DNA of 64,000 nt. Source: Argopecten irradians. Lineage: Eukaryota > Mollusca > Bivalvia > Pectinida > Pectinidae. The notes under the pieces were generated by a model. It saw only the letters and a program-made list of their open reading frames with translations. It made no database searches and was not told the origin of the DNA. A program made the translations under genes and the position numbers. Where the stretch lies: contig NC_091146.1 in the NCBI RefSeq assembly GCF_041381155.1, forward strand, positions 32,537,328 to 32,601,327, read 5' to 3'. Of this stretch, positions 47,901 through 57,800 are shown piece after piece (position 1 is the stretch's first letter; the number at the start of each line of letters is the position of its first letter).

Positions 47901-48166
47901 GTAGCTGAGGATATCGGTGATACAGCGGTAGCACAGAACTTTTCTGAAAATGTCTTACATTCCTCAGTGTCTTGGGTGTAGGCGAATGACAAGCAGCCGG
48001 AGGAACACATTTTGGCACACTCACCAAGGTTTGTTTTATCGACAAACGTACCAATCGCAGCATGTTCGTCATATCCCATATTCACATGCAAAACACGTTT
48101 AAATGAGGATGCACCAAGTCCATGTATGTAAAATTGAACGAAATAGAGAATGTTTAATAAAAACAT
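32700..48166 (-). CDS. Secreted fibrinogen-related protein: signal peptide, PAN/Apple-like module, fibrinogen domain (last exon frame-broken)
   Basis: Coding exons 47875-48166, 46824-46945, 43451-43547, 39497-39661 and 32700-32955 join in phase. Residues 1-19 look like a signal peptide (MFLLNILYFVQFYIHGLGA). Residues about 25-95 form a cysteine-rich PAN/Apple-like module (ECAKMC, GCLSF, EECKTF, KFCATA). From about residue 98 a fibrinogen C-terminal domain follows: DCSDLDKCDPPGVYRITP, CHMDSPGGPWTVIQNRENG, DYKNGFGDLNGNFWLG, GMKFSTFDRDND. Such proteins often act as lectins or pattern-recognition molecules; that role is inference. The last exon needs three 1-base shifts to read through WYKFC, ANLNG and RQTRMMVKRQGR before a stop at 32700-32702. 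It is therefore either a pseudogene or a gene in bad consensus sequence. The start is the last in-frame ATG before the PAN module, because it opens a signal peptide; the exon reaches an acceptor near 48202, so the 5'UTR is probably spliced. Confidence 0.82.
33246..33364. mobile_element. Short palindromic element (second copy)
   Basis: Ends GTCCGCTAAACCTGCC and GGCAGGTTTCAGCGGCC with TTATTAGGC and GCCTAATATATAG in the middle, as at 3172-3282. It sits next to a fragment of the CTCCAGGGG element. Confidence 0.75.
33795..34080. mobile_element. Second copy of the TATGAGAATTAG-ended element
   Basis: Left GATTCACAGGGACACTGAGA then ATTAGTTTACAG; right GGTCCAAAATGATATAATCT then AATTCTCAAATCCCTG. The end has not been amplified here, unlike at 4085-4640. 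Confidence 0.7.
34585..37930 (+). repeat. Tandem array of 0.5-0.8 kb units
   Basis: The landmark AAAATGGCGGAGATATAGGA recurs near 35093, 35860, 36368, 36870 and 37382. The first two units begin AGGG(A/C)TTTCCATT followed by TCCCTATTGTTATTGTTCTG; later ones lack this head and are about 505 bp. Short open frames, such as 36232-36642, are fragments of the unit. Flanking sequence at 34430-34590 and 38680-39060 shares GGACATAGTGCCGCG. It lies in intron 4 of the fibrinogen-related gene. Confidence 0.85.
37960..39490. other. Intron 4 of the fibrinogen-related gene, right part
   Basis: It contains a SINE tail fragment (38400-38470) and a diverged copy of the CATTCCATATAGGACATAG repeat (38880-39060). 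Nothing coding was recognised. Confidence 0.5.
39497..39661 (-). CDS. Fibrinogen-related gene, exon 4
   Basis: 165 nt between TTTAG and GTAAGT. It encodes NDKIHQLTAFPAVLRIEM through YKLTVSGYSGNVS, the middle of the fibrinogen fold. Confidence 0.9.
40648..40850. repeat. 17-bp minisatellite
   Basis: About 11 units of GTAAGACAGGTGACCGC with CACG/CGCG and GGCC/GACC variants, in intron 3 of the fibrinogen-related gene. Confidence 0.9.
41333..42885. mobile_element. 1.55-kb inverted-repeat element without ORF
   Basis: Left AGGAGATTTCAGAAAAGATG then TGACGTCAC, CAAAGGTAC; right GTACCTTTGAG, GTGACGTCACGCCATC, TTTTCTGAAATCTCCT. Ends are inverted over about 60 bp. No transposase was found. Confidence 0.75.
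43451..43547 (-). CDS. Fibrinogen-related gene, exon 3
   Basis: 97 nt between TTCCAG and GTATTT. It encodes VIQNRENGQENFYRGWQDY and then KNGFGDLNGNFWL; the codon is completed as Gly on exon 4. Confidence 0.92.
43871..44052. mobile_element. Pogo-like-ended element copy
   Basis: CTCCCTCGATATTCCGGACA at one end and GACTATCGATGTCAGGATAA at the other, with AATTTTGTATTCTAAGTCAA inside as in the other copies. Confidence 0.65.
44995..45290. repeat. CAGGTCAATTTCAGG / CCTGAAATTGACCTG symmetric repeat
   Basis: About 25 short motifs of TTCAGGT or ACCTGAA, spaced irregularly and in both orientations, form a self-complementary patch. Confidence 0.8.
45464..45992. mobile_element. Dispersed element with GGGCGCAGC ends (copy 2)
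   Basis: Ends AAGGGCGCAGC and GCTGCGCCCTT are inverted. The interior matches 20930-21520 in the same orientation at roughly 85-90 per cent by eye. Confidence 0.75.
46500..46733 (+). repeat. SINE-like copy, plus orientation
   Basis: It opens GTCGTGGTGGACGAGTAGTT, has box B-like AGTTTGAATCCCATG, then GGTACTGACCGC and ends in an A-rich tail. It sits about 90 bp from exon 2 of the fibrinogen-related gene. Confidence 0.8.
46824..46945 (-). CDS. Fibrinogen-related gene, exon 2 (start of fibrinogen domain)
   Basis: Acceptor TTTCTAG, donor GTGAGT, 122 nt. It encodes PADCSDLDKCDPPGVYRITP and ends AYCHMDSPGGPWT, classic N-terminal fibrinogen-domain motifs. Confidence 0.9.
47000..47870. other. Intron 1 of the fibrinogen-related gene
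   Basis: No repeat or exon recognised beyond the flanking splice sites. Confidence 0.5.
47875..48166 (-). CDS. Fibrinogen-related gene, exon 1 (signal peptide and PAN module)
   Basis: Hydrophobic start followed by HVNMGYDEHAAIGTFVDK and a run of cysteines. Donor GTAAGT leaves phase 1 (A+AC = Asn). The transcribed exon probably extends to the acceptor TATTCCAG ending at 48202. Confidence 0.82.
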
Positions 48167-48454
48167 CCCAGCTAGGTTCTGTGGAAACTTGTCTTTCCGT
48201 CCTGGAATATAAACAGTACACAAGATCAAATGGAATGGATAGCGAGCAAACTGGTGAAGCAAGACCTAAACTAATTATTTTCTTTGTTTTCATGAATAAA
48301 ATATACAAATATCGCTTTAACAGAATAAGATAAGGAATCAGAAATGTTAATCAATATAAACATGATTGTCCTAGTTTCTTCAAGAATAACGGGTATATTG
48401 CATTGCGTGGGGGTGGAAACTTTCATGGTTTTTTTCACAAGTGTAGGACCTTTT

Positions 48455-48745
48455 CTCCGATACTCCAGGGGTTCCGATCACTTTCGATCTCACCATCCCT
48501 GAACTATTTCAAAGTAAAACTAAAGGCAGCTCAGGGGAAAATATCATAACCAATCAAAAGCCTGCAAATATTCCTCTTGAAGACTACAGAGAGAGTGACG
48601 TTCAACTTCAAAGCCACACAGTCAATCACAGTGTAGCGTTATACGACTCTTTTGATGTACATCAAAGAAATAAATTATCTGTTCTGTTCTGTTGCCTCCA
48701 TTTTTACTATGAGATAGATCGGAACTCCTGGAGTATCGAGGATGG
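48455..48745. mobile_element. Copy of the CTCGATACTCCAGGGG element
   Basis: Both ends present, with the shared interior AGACTACAGAGAGAGTGACG. It is directly followed by a pogo-like-ended element (48749-48945). Both lie upstream of the fibrinogen-related gene and may overlap its 5'UTR intron. Confidence 0.85.
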
Positions 48746-48748
48746 GAT

Positions 48749-48945
48749 GTACAGTGAACCCTCGATAATACGGACGTCTTCGATTCCAGCTTAAACCATC
48801 GGGATTACTTAATTTCCAGACAGCTAAATTTTGTGTTCTAAGTCAATTTGTAACGATACGATAATTTGTTCTCAAACAGTTCTGTCCGAAAGTCTTTTCC
48901 GGACTATCGACTTTCGTATTATCGGAGTCTAATGTATTGATTTCG
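48749..48945. mobile_element. Pogo-like-ended element, well preserved
   Basis: TACAGTGAACCCTCGATAAT at the left, TTCGTATTATCGGAGTCTAA at the right, TTTTGTGTTCTAAGTCAATT inside. Confidence 0.75.
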
Positions 48946-49259
48946 TTACAATGATCGGATAATTGGTGAAGATGCCCCGGCATATTACAACCATATGGGG
49001 CAAATATTTTCTCCGGGACTACGGCTTTCCTTCACCAACAAATCTGGCACGACCTTAAATGACCATGGCTGTTCATATTTATCTTTCTATATACTTCGTC
49101 CTATCATTTATTTTGTCATCATAATTAATATATTTCGTATATATCATATTGCTTTCTTTTAAAACAATTAAATGAAGACTGAATTATCCCAAACAGATAT
49201 TTCATTACAAAATATGGATCAAGTAATACCGAGCTATACACTTTGTGGTTGATTTATTG

Positions 49260-50610
49260 TCGATTGTTATGTTTTGCACCATGTATAATGCATATATCAT
49301 CGACATAGTGATGTTTTGTACCATATTTAATGCATTTAACATCGACATAGTGATGTTTTGTACCATATATAATGCATTTAACATCGACATAGTGATGTTT
49401 TGTACCATATATAATGCATTTAACATCGACATAGTGATGTTTTGTACCATATATAATGCATTTAACATCGACATAGTGATGTTTTGTACCATATATAATG
49501 CATTTAACATCGACATAGTGATGTTTTGACCAATATAATGCATTTTACATCGACATAGTGATGTTTTGTACCATATATTAATGCATTTAACATCGACATA
49601 GTGATGTTTGCACCATATATATGCATTTAACATCGACATAGTGATGTTTTTGTACCATATATATGCATTTAACATCGACTAGTGGTTTGACAATTGATAA
49701 TGCTTACACACAATGAGTGTTTTGTACCATATATAATGCATTTAACATCGACATAGTGATGTTTTGTACCATATATAATGCATTTAACATCGACATAGTG
49801 ATGTTTTGTACCATATATAATGCATTTAACATCGACATAGTGATGTTTTGTACCATATATAATGCATTTAACATCGACATAGTGATGTTTTGTACCATAT
49901 ATAATGCATTTAACATCGACATAGTGATGTTTTGTACCATATATAATGCATTTAACATCGACATAGTGATGTTTTGTACCATATATAATGCATTTAACAT
50001 CGACATAGTGATGTTTTGCACAATATATAATGCATTTAACATCGACATAGTGATGTTTTGTACCATATATAATGCATTTAACATCGACATAGTGATGTTT
50101 TGTACCATATATAATGCATTTAACATCGACATAGTGATGTTTTGTACCATATATAATGCATGCATTTAACATCGACATAGTGATGTTTTGTACCCATATA
50201 TAATGCATTTAACATCGACATAGTGATGTTTTGTACCATATATAATGCATTTAACATCGACATAGTGATGTTTTGCACCATATATAATGCATTTAACATC
50301 GACATAGTGATGTTTTGTACCATATTTAATGCATTTAACATCGACATAGTGATGTTTTGCACCATATATAATGCATTTAACATCGACATAGTGATGTTTT
50401 GTACCATATATAATGCATTTAACATCGACATAGTGATGTTTTGCACCATATATAATGCATTTAACATCGACATAGTGATGTTTTGTACCATATATAATGC
50501 ATTTAACATCGACATAGTGATGTTTTGTACAATATATAATGCATTTAACATCGACATAGTGATGTTTTGTACCATATTTAATGCATTTAACATCGACATA
50601 GTTATGCCAA
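49260..50610. repeat. 42-bp tandem array, about 32 units
   Basis: The unit is GTTTTGTACCATATATAATG, CATTTAACATCGACATAGTG, AT. The length is a multiple of three, so frames stay open on both strands (plus: MFCTIYNAFNIDIV; minus: MSMLNALYMVQNIT and others). A degenerate patch at 49525-49720 splits the array. I read no start context or neighbouring exons, so it is treated as non-coding. Confidence 0.95.
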
Positions 50611-50839
50611 CGATAACTACAAACTTCAATTTCAGAAAATAAGAAAACAGGTGACTCCTCATGTCGCGATAGCACCTCTGTCAATTGAAAGTATCTTGTT
50701 GCAAAAATTAAAAACATATTAGCGAAAACCACCAGAAGTTCGTAGCAAGCGGAAATAGAAATAGAAAAATAATTACAAACAAATTATTTAAAATCCTTTT
50801 AATCATCCAGGTTATACAAACAATACCACTTCGTTATTG

Positions 50840-51690
50840 GTTCGAAATTGGAACACCATCAAATGCTGACGTCGGTGATCTGAAAACAGATGTGAACTGG
50901 CAGATGAGCTTTAGGAAAGCATCGACATTTAAGATTGACTAAATATAGTGAAACCTGCCTTAGTGACCAACTCTGATAAAGTCCTGTGTATATTGAACAC
51001 CTTTGTATAAGAATCACCTCTGTATAAACATCACCTCTGTATAAAGACCACCTCTTTTGAAAGACCACCTACATATTACGCCACTAAGGCATTTTTTAAA
51101 TAGAAAATCTTTCATGAGTGACAATGTGATATGAAAGTAATCAAACGAGTTCAATAATTTGATATGCCAAAGGCTTGTAGTTACATAGTCACGAGTATAA
51201 TATTCTTTTTACCACGTAACGTTTATCAAAAGAAATATAAATGAAAATTTTAACTTCGGCTTTATATAAGTCGGATGTGATGTTCTTCTCGTCCACTAAA
51301 AAGCAACCATGAGACGTCATATATAGATGATGACGTCACAACTACATGATACATAATAAAAGTATTATTACACGTGAACCGTAACACCAGCAATACGTTT
51401 TGAAATATGTTAATTTATGTTTTACAACACAAAATTATGTTATTCATTTTACTGTAAATGTACTTTTTAGCGCGGTCAAATTTTAGCGCAAATGTGGAAA
51501 AGCTGTAAAATATTATTTATTAACACGAGTATATATTAGCGAAATTTGAAGATTCAAAACCGGAAATACCTCTTAAAATTTAGCACTTTACATGAATTAG
51601 CGCTTCAAAAACAACGCAAAAAGCACTAAAATAAATCTACCACTAACATGAGTAGATTTGCAGTATCATATTCAGATTCTTTTGACGTTG
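50840..51690. other. Stretch between the array and the Ig-LCCL gene end
   Basis: 50950-51085 carries repeated CACCTCTGTATAAAGACCAC motifs typical of a dispersed repeat. 51450-51665 has inverted ends (ACTGTAAATGTACTTTTT against GAGTAGATTTGCAGTA). The possible AATAAA of the Ig-LCCL gene (51516-51521) lies inside the latter. Confidence 0.45.
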
Positions 51691-51693
51691 AAC

Positions 51694-51837
51694 TTACCCC
51701 AGGTTCTGACTTGTCACTCCATATTTAGTTGAGCCACTGTAAGATGGCATCTGTTGCTGTGTCGTCTGCCAGACAACGGTCCCACCAACCGGTTGAACGT
51801 ATCCACTGTGGATTCCACTCTTACACAATGAAGAGCT
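51694..51837 (-). CDS. Ig-LCCL gene, final LCCL exon and probable stop
   Basis: Acceptor GAAG, phase 0. It encodes SSSLCKSGIHSGYVQPVGG, then SYSGSTKYGVTSQNLG and TAA. An AATAAA lies on this strand at 51516-51521, about 175 bases downstream, inside a repeat-like stretch. The alternative is splicing at the overlapping GTAAGT. Confidence 0.8.
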   Translation of the reverse strand, partial: SSSLCKSGIHSGYVQPVGGTVVWQTTQQQMPSYSGSTKYGVTSQNLG

Positions 51838-54800
51838 CTTCAAAGGGAGACAAATCAATAAATATGATGTCTATATTTTCAGTCTGCATATAATTTGAAG
51901 TGTGAGGGAGGTTGTGCTCTCAAAAAGGTGAGGGGCGAAAAATGTATTGTTCCATATTCCTTATGAAACATATAACAAGAACTATTACCAAATTTCACGA
52001 CATTGTTAAGTATTTTGATTGACACAGTTGAAATTCGAAATCGTTGAGCAAGTACAACATGTACGCTGTACCCTAACCCGAGCCAAAAACACGCACGTTA
52101 AACAAATGCAATGCATAACCACTGAGGAGATGAAAAAATTATTTTTAAACAAGAACAAGCATCTAATAAGGTAACACGCTACTGTAAGAGCAATTTGAGT
52201 AGTTCTAGGCAAACATTTCTTTACTACATTGGCAAGGGCCAGGGTTTGGCATACAAGACATCCGTCCACTATGTGTAATGGCGGACAGTAATGCGAGTTT
52301 GAACATTTCACTACAGTGTGCTTTTCTGACATATCATAGTAAAACCAACTAATCTAATTTCTGTTTCCGATATATGTGTACATTTGTATAAATATGTACT
52401 CTTAGACTGAATTGTCCCTTTAAGGTTTTATTCTCATCATCTTATCCGTGCGTTCCATTTGCAGATTCGTACCAGTTGTATCGATACGAATCTGTTGTTT
52501 CTCAAATGGAACGCGCCGTACCAGCAGATCTGTACCGGTACAATTGGTTCGTTTTCAGAAGCGTACCACTTTGATTCAAGATGGCATACTCGAATTTTTT
52601 TTGTTATTTTTGATCGAAATGTTTTCTTTGTTGAAAACAAGATAGAGGATATTTATATTCGATAAAATAACATGAATTATCTATTTCAATTTATGTCGAA
52701 ACAATTTAGGTATTACTTTTATATCCATTTTATTGTTAACATCGAAAATACTTGGCTTTTATATTCGAAAAGTATCTTTCATATGGGTGCCGCCATCATG
52801 GAAAAATCCAAACGCGTTCCATTTGGCTGTGCCGTATCAAGTTAGTACAACTGGTACGAATCCGCAAATGGAACGCACGGATAATAAACATTTGCATGAC
52901 AAGGTCAAAGGACTCGATGTGTATGGTTTTGTAAAGTCGAATCTGGTCAAACACGTTCTCCTTGTACATAGAATGTACTATAAACGTAATAGTATGGTTA
53001 TGTGGTGACAGAAATATGTTCCGAATCCTGTGGACTTATCAAACTAAGATATACAGGGGTTTTGCATATTTTGCCAACAGTTACAAGCAACACAACAATC
53101 TACGACTAAGGTTAGGCCTTATCAACTTAGTTATGTTCAAGTATACATAAGAAGGGATTATAGGAATACAAAATATCACTAGTTTAAACAGGGTCTTATA
53201 CCTTAACGCCATCATTATAGCACAAGAATATCTAGCAACAATCCTTATTATCACTACGTTTGGTTAGAGGTTCTGAAAACATCCCATTAGAGGTCATATC
53301 CAGGTGACCTTTGGAAATGGCAAATCAAAATGATACCATCGGAATCTTATATGCGAATTTTAGGGGACGAAATACTTTGAAAAACCTGTCAGAATTATTT
53401 TCGTGTATGTAGTCATATCGCCCAAATAGCGCAAAAAAGCTTTCAACGTTTTCAATTGATGTAGCAATGTGTAGAAAATGTATGTGATCTGAAGTACAGG
53501 TTGTTTAAAGGTCATCTGAACATGACCCCTTATGGGGTGATGTCAGATCCTCTATTTCACGGAGTGGTTATAAGGATCTTTATTTTAATAAGATTAATTA
53601 GGGGCGAAGGACACGAGGGGCAGGGGGGAGGGGGACAGAGGAGGGCAATTGCCCCCTTCCCCCTTCCCCATGACGAGAGGACAAACATGTCTTTTTGCCC
53701 CCCCCCCCCCCCTCCCCATTTTGAAAGAAAAAAAACACATCGTGTTCAAACCTTTAATAATGAAAAACAAATGTACGAACGAACTAAAAATGTCTATCAA
53801 GGTATTCTACTATATAATTTGTTTATATGTCTTAGCAAGACAATACAATTAATTTATTTTGAGTTACATCAGCATACAACAATCAGAAAAGTGCCGATGT
53901 GTCATCTGCAAACAATTTTGCAATTCGGCTAGTACAAATATTATGTTCTGTCGTTATATATAATGTGTTAACAGTTTTAAATGTAGAGAAAACGTTTTAA
54001 AACACGTGCCCTCTATCAGTAAGATAATTTAGTAAACCACCCTAATAATCTTCCGCTTTAAAACCATAAGTTTCTAATTTAATTAAATGTCTATCAAAGG
54101 CATGTCGTAGGGTAATTTCATTTTATGACATGGTGATCGATAGTTGGAAAATATCATTTACATCACCTTGATTATCTCTGGCATTTGTTGAGTTACAACC
54201 GGTTTCCACAATCAATGTGCCAGGGTTGCTTTTTCAGATGGGAGAAAAGACGAACGTATGCCTTATTTGCTTATTATTCAATTTGAACAAAGATGATAAT
54301 GATATGACGACATTCACAATTATCATTTCCAAATGCAGGCTACTTTAAATCGAAAAATTACCATGTTAAGAACGCTTTAAAATAATAAAAAAATACACCG
54401 TAAAACCCATCTCAGTCATTCTAAAGCGTTTTTTTCTACGGAGGAGACCCCAGGACCCCCCCAAAAACACCAAGTGGAGTGGGAGTAGGGGGGGGGTGTT
54501 AGAAAATCTTGAGGACCTTTGCCAACCCCCCCATCCCCTTTAACGTTTCATTTTTTCTACGCTAGTGTTGATCTAGCGATGTCTTACTTCCATACAAAAG
54601 CTTTGATCTGTTCCCCAAAACAGAATTAAATATGTTAAAGAAGATATAACCTGAAAATTAATTAAAATAATCAAAGTACCGAAAGTACTGTGACTTATGC
54701 CTATTAAATGAACTTTATAAATAATAGAATAAGACAGATCAAATTAAATGTTAATATGGCAATAAGTTCTATAATGATACATTCATAATCTAAAATTAAT

Positions 54801-57800
54801 AAATTTTATTGAAGTTTAATTCCTGAACTCTTCCCATTACACCACTGCCTTTTACGACAATGTGTTGTGGTCCCTTTACTCCCTTTTCTGTTTTGTTTGG
54901 ATCGTGTACATTTAGACTGTAGCAGTTTACATCATTTTTAATAAAAACGCTCAATTATTGTTTTTTATTGATGTACCATTCCTGTAAACGGCCAGGACAG
55001 GGATCCTACCGTATGTATTGTTTAATATCTTGTACCTTTATTTTATCCTGTAAAATGTTTTATCGATATACGAAAGTGTTATTTTATTCGTGGTGTTTCA
55101 TCCTCGATACTCCAGGGTTTACTATTATTGACATTATATGCACCCATGGACTATCTCATAGTGAAGGCGGATAAAGAGAAAAAAATCTGACCAATCACAG
55201 GCCGGCAAAGACTTTCTTTGAAGACTACAGAGAGAGCGACGCCCAACTTTAAAGCAACAATCAACCACAGTGTACAGTTATAAATTCCTTTTTGATGTAC
55301 ATCGAATGACTTCATTACCCTTTCTGATCTGTTGCCTCTAGTTTTACTACAAGATAGTCAATGGGTGTGTATAACGTTAGTGATAGTAACCCCTGGAGTA
55401 TCGAGGATGGTAGAGTTTATACTCACCAAATCATAGCGCGAAGTACCGTACACGGCGGACGGATCACTGACACAGTTAGCCGGACAGGTAGCCCTATGAA
55501 TTAAACAAATGAACATACAGTAACTGTAATCAAGAGTTTTATATTCCGTTTTTGTATATTAAAGAGTTGTCTTCCTTGCAGGTAGGTATCCGTTTTGACG
55601 TCGTTATTTTGTGAGCGAAATTCATCTGCTCATTTTCTCTAAAAACATTTGACGTTACGCTCGAAAACCCATGACGTCACAATCAAAACATCCTTGCAAG
55701 GGCAGATAGCTCTGTAATATGCAAATACAGAATTGAATAATAATATCTCGTTTCGAGGTCGAATGTTAAAATAGTAGAATTTCTATGAACTTTTCGTCCA
55801 TCCAAATATCTGTGTTCTAGGGCAAAATTGTTTTCTTTGTAAGGAAAATATGGACAGTGGACCCCAAAAAATCCGGACGCCGATAGTCCGCAAAGTTCTC
55901 AATCCGGTTACAAACGGATTACCATAACATTAGATAGTGAATAAGAACACAAAATTCTGCGGTCCGGAAAAATCCTAATACGGACGATTTAGGCTGGGAT
56001 CGGAGGTCTCTGGATTATCGATGGTGGTTTATAAACAGATTGAAGAACGCAAAATATGTCAACTCAAAATATGGAAATGAACAATAATATTGAAAAAGCG
56101 TTTCTTTTAAGATAAAAACATTTTATGATAGATTATTTCAACAAATCTTAAGAATTCGGAATATAGCATGTATTATTTAATTATTAATTGAATGGGTTTT
56201 GTTTTCTTTGTACATGTATGGAGATATACATGTAACATAAAAACCTGAGTAGACTTAACGTTGAATCGCTAAACACGAGAGTACACAGATTTTTGTGCTA
56301 TGTTTACATTAAAATACAAAAATATATTTCATTTAATCCTGTTCATTCAATTTACAACATAAAACCTCTTCAAATTTCTTGTTTTCCTTATGAAATCATA
56401 AAATCATTGCGCCGTTATCTCGGCCAACCAGAAGCGGCGTTATCAATAGCGACGCAATTTTGTTCCTTTATGGACTGATAAAGCGCTATTTTAAGCCAAT
56501 GGAAATCCTCGTTAATGAAGCAAGCCTCGGTTTGGAGGTTCATACATTACCTCTTTGTGATAAGGTAGGGAATGAATCCATTAAATAGATCCCATGACGA
56601 TAGAAATCAAACCTTACCCACATATAACCTCACATGTAGTGAATGGCGAGGAACACGACATCGAACCCTTATCTTCATACACTGAATAAAATGAAATAAA
56701 ATTGAAAAACACATATGTCATATTATTGAAGTTTCTGATATTTGTTATATAAAATTTCAATGTATTGAGATACATTCCCTCATGGAGAATGACCACAAAT
56801 ATTTGCATCCATTGCATCATAAAATCCTTAACCGATAATTAATCTAGATTCCTCCAACCATAATGCAGAGTGTAATCTATTCTGCATTTGTCCATGAGAG
56901 AGTTATTCCCCTTTGCAGTAATTATTGATTATGACGTCGTGTGTTCGCGAGGGTAACTTTATACTCTTCAAAGAAACCAAGGTGAGTCGCATTCACTTTA
57001 ATAATACCTTTTAAAATAATGACGTCATAATGGATAACTGTTCCCCAAAGGAGATAACTCTGTAATATGCATTAGCGGAATGATATAAGCATGTGATCAT
57101 CTTCCGATTATATGACTATAAACCTACTGATTTTCGCGTATAATGAAATTTCGCGGAAAATCTTAATTTTCAAAAATAAATCTACGAGAACTACACTTTA
57201 ATTTCGTCTTTGCATAATACAGTTACCTCCCTTGCGGATATGTATCCATTAAGACGTCATCATTTTGTCAGAAAAGTTCGCGTCGTTTTCTCTGAAAAGT
57301 CTGACGTTACGCGGGAAAAACAGATGACGTCCCAATCAATACCTACCCGCAAGGGCAGATAATTATTATTTTGCAAATACAGATTTGAAATGATGGAATG
57401 ATAGAATTTCCATGAACTTTTCACCCACCAAATGACTTCAGCTAAGACCTCTGAGACGCATGTGTTTCGAGGATGAATGTTAGAATGGTAGAATTTCCAT
57501 GAACCTTTCACTTACCAAATAACTTCGTTAATATTTATTCGTAAGGAAAATTAAAATATTCAACGGTTTGGTAGCTGGTCATTAACTCAGATTACAGTGA
57601 AATGAGTTATTAAAATCATAAATGGGATAGTTTGACTAGATATCCTTGTAAAGTGACATCTTACCTAGTGCTGTTTGATTGGCAGATCCATTAGGATCAG
57701 TGACTCTGCACGTGTACCGGCCAAACTCCTGGGGTTTAGCCATATTGAGGACCAACAGGGTGTGGTCAGGCATTAACACGTGGGTGGGATCAGGGGAGAC

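Noticed and set aside
49204..50732. Overlapping open frames of 140-188 codons on both strands
   Set aside because: They are readings of the 42-bp array; equal openness on both strands argues against coding.
47875..51837. Fusion of the Ig-LCCL gene to the PAN-fibrinogen gene
   Set aside because: If the LCCL exon used its GTAAGT donor it would leave in phase 2. Joined to the acceptor ending at 48202, the reading meets a stop within the signal-peptide region, and the PAN exon has its own start and signal peptide.
52006..52332. 108-codon Cys-containing open frame on the minus strand
   Set aside because: It lies in the last Ig-LCCL intron; no signal peptide, splice context or family resemblance. 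A transcript could change this.
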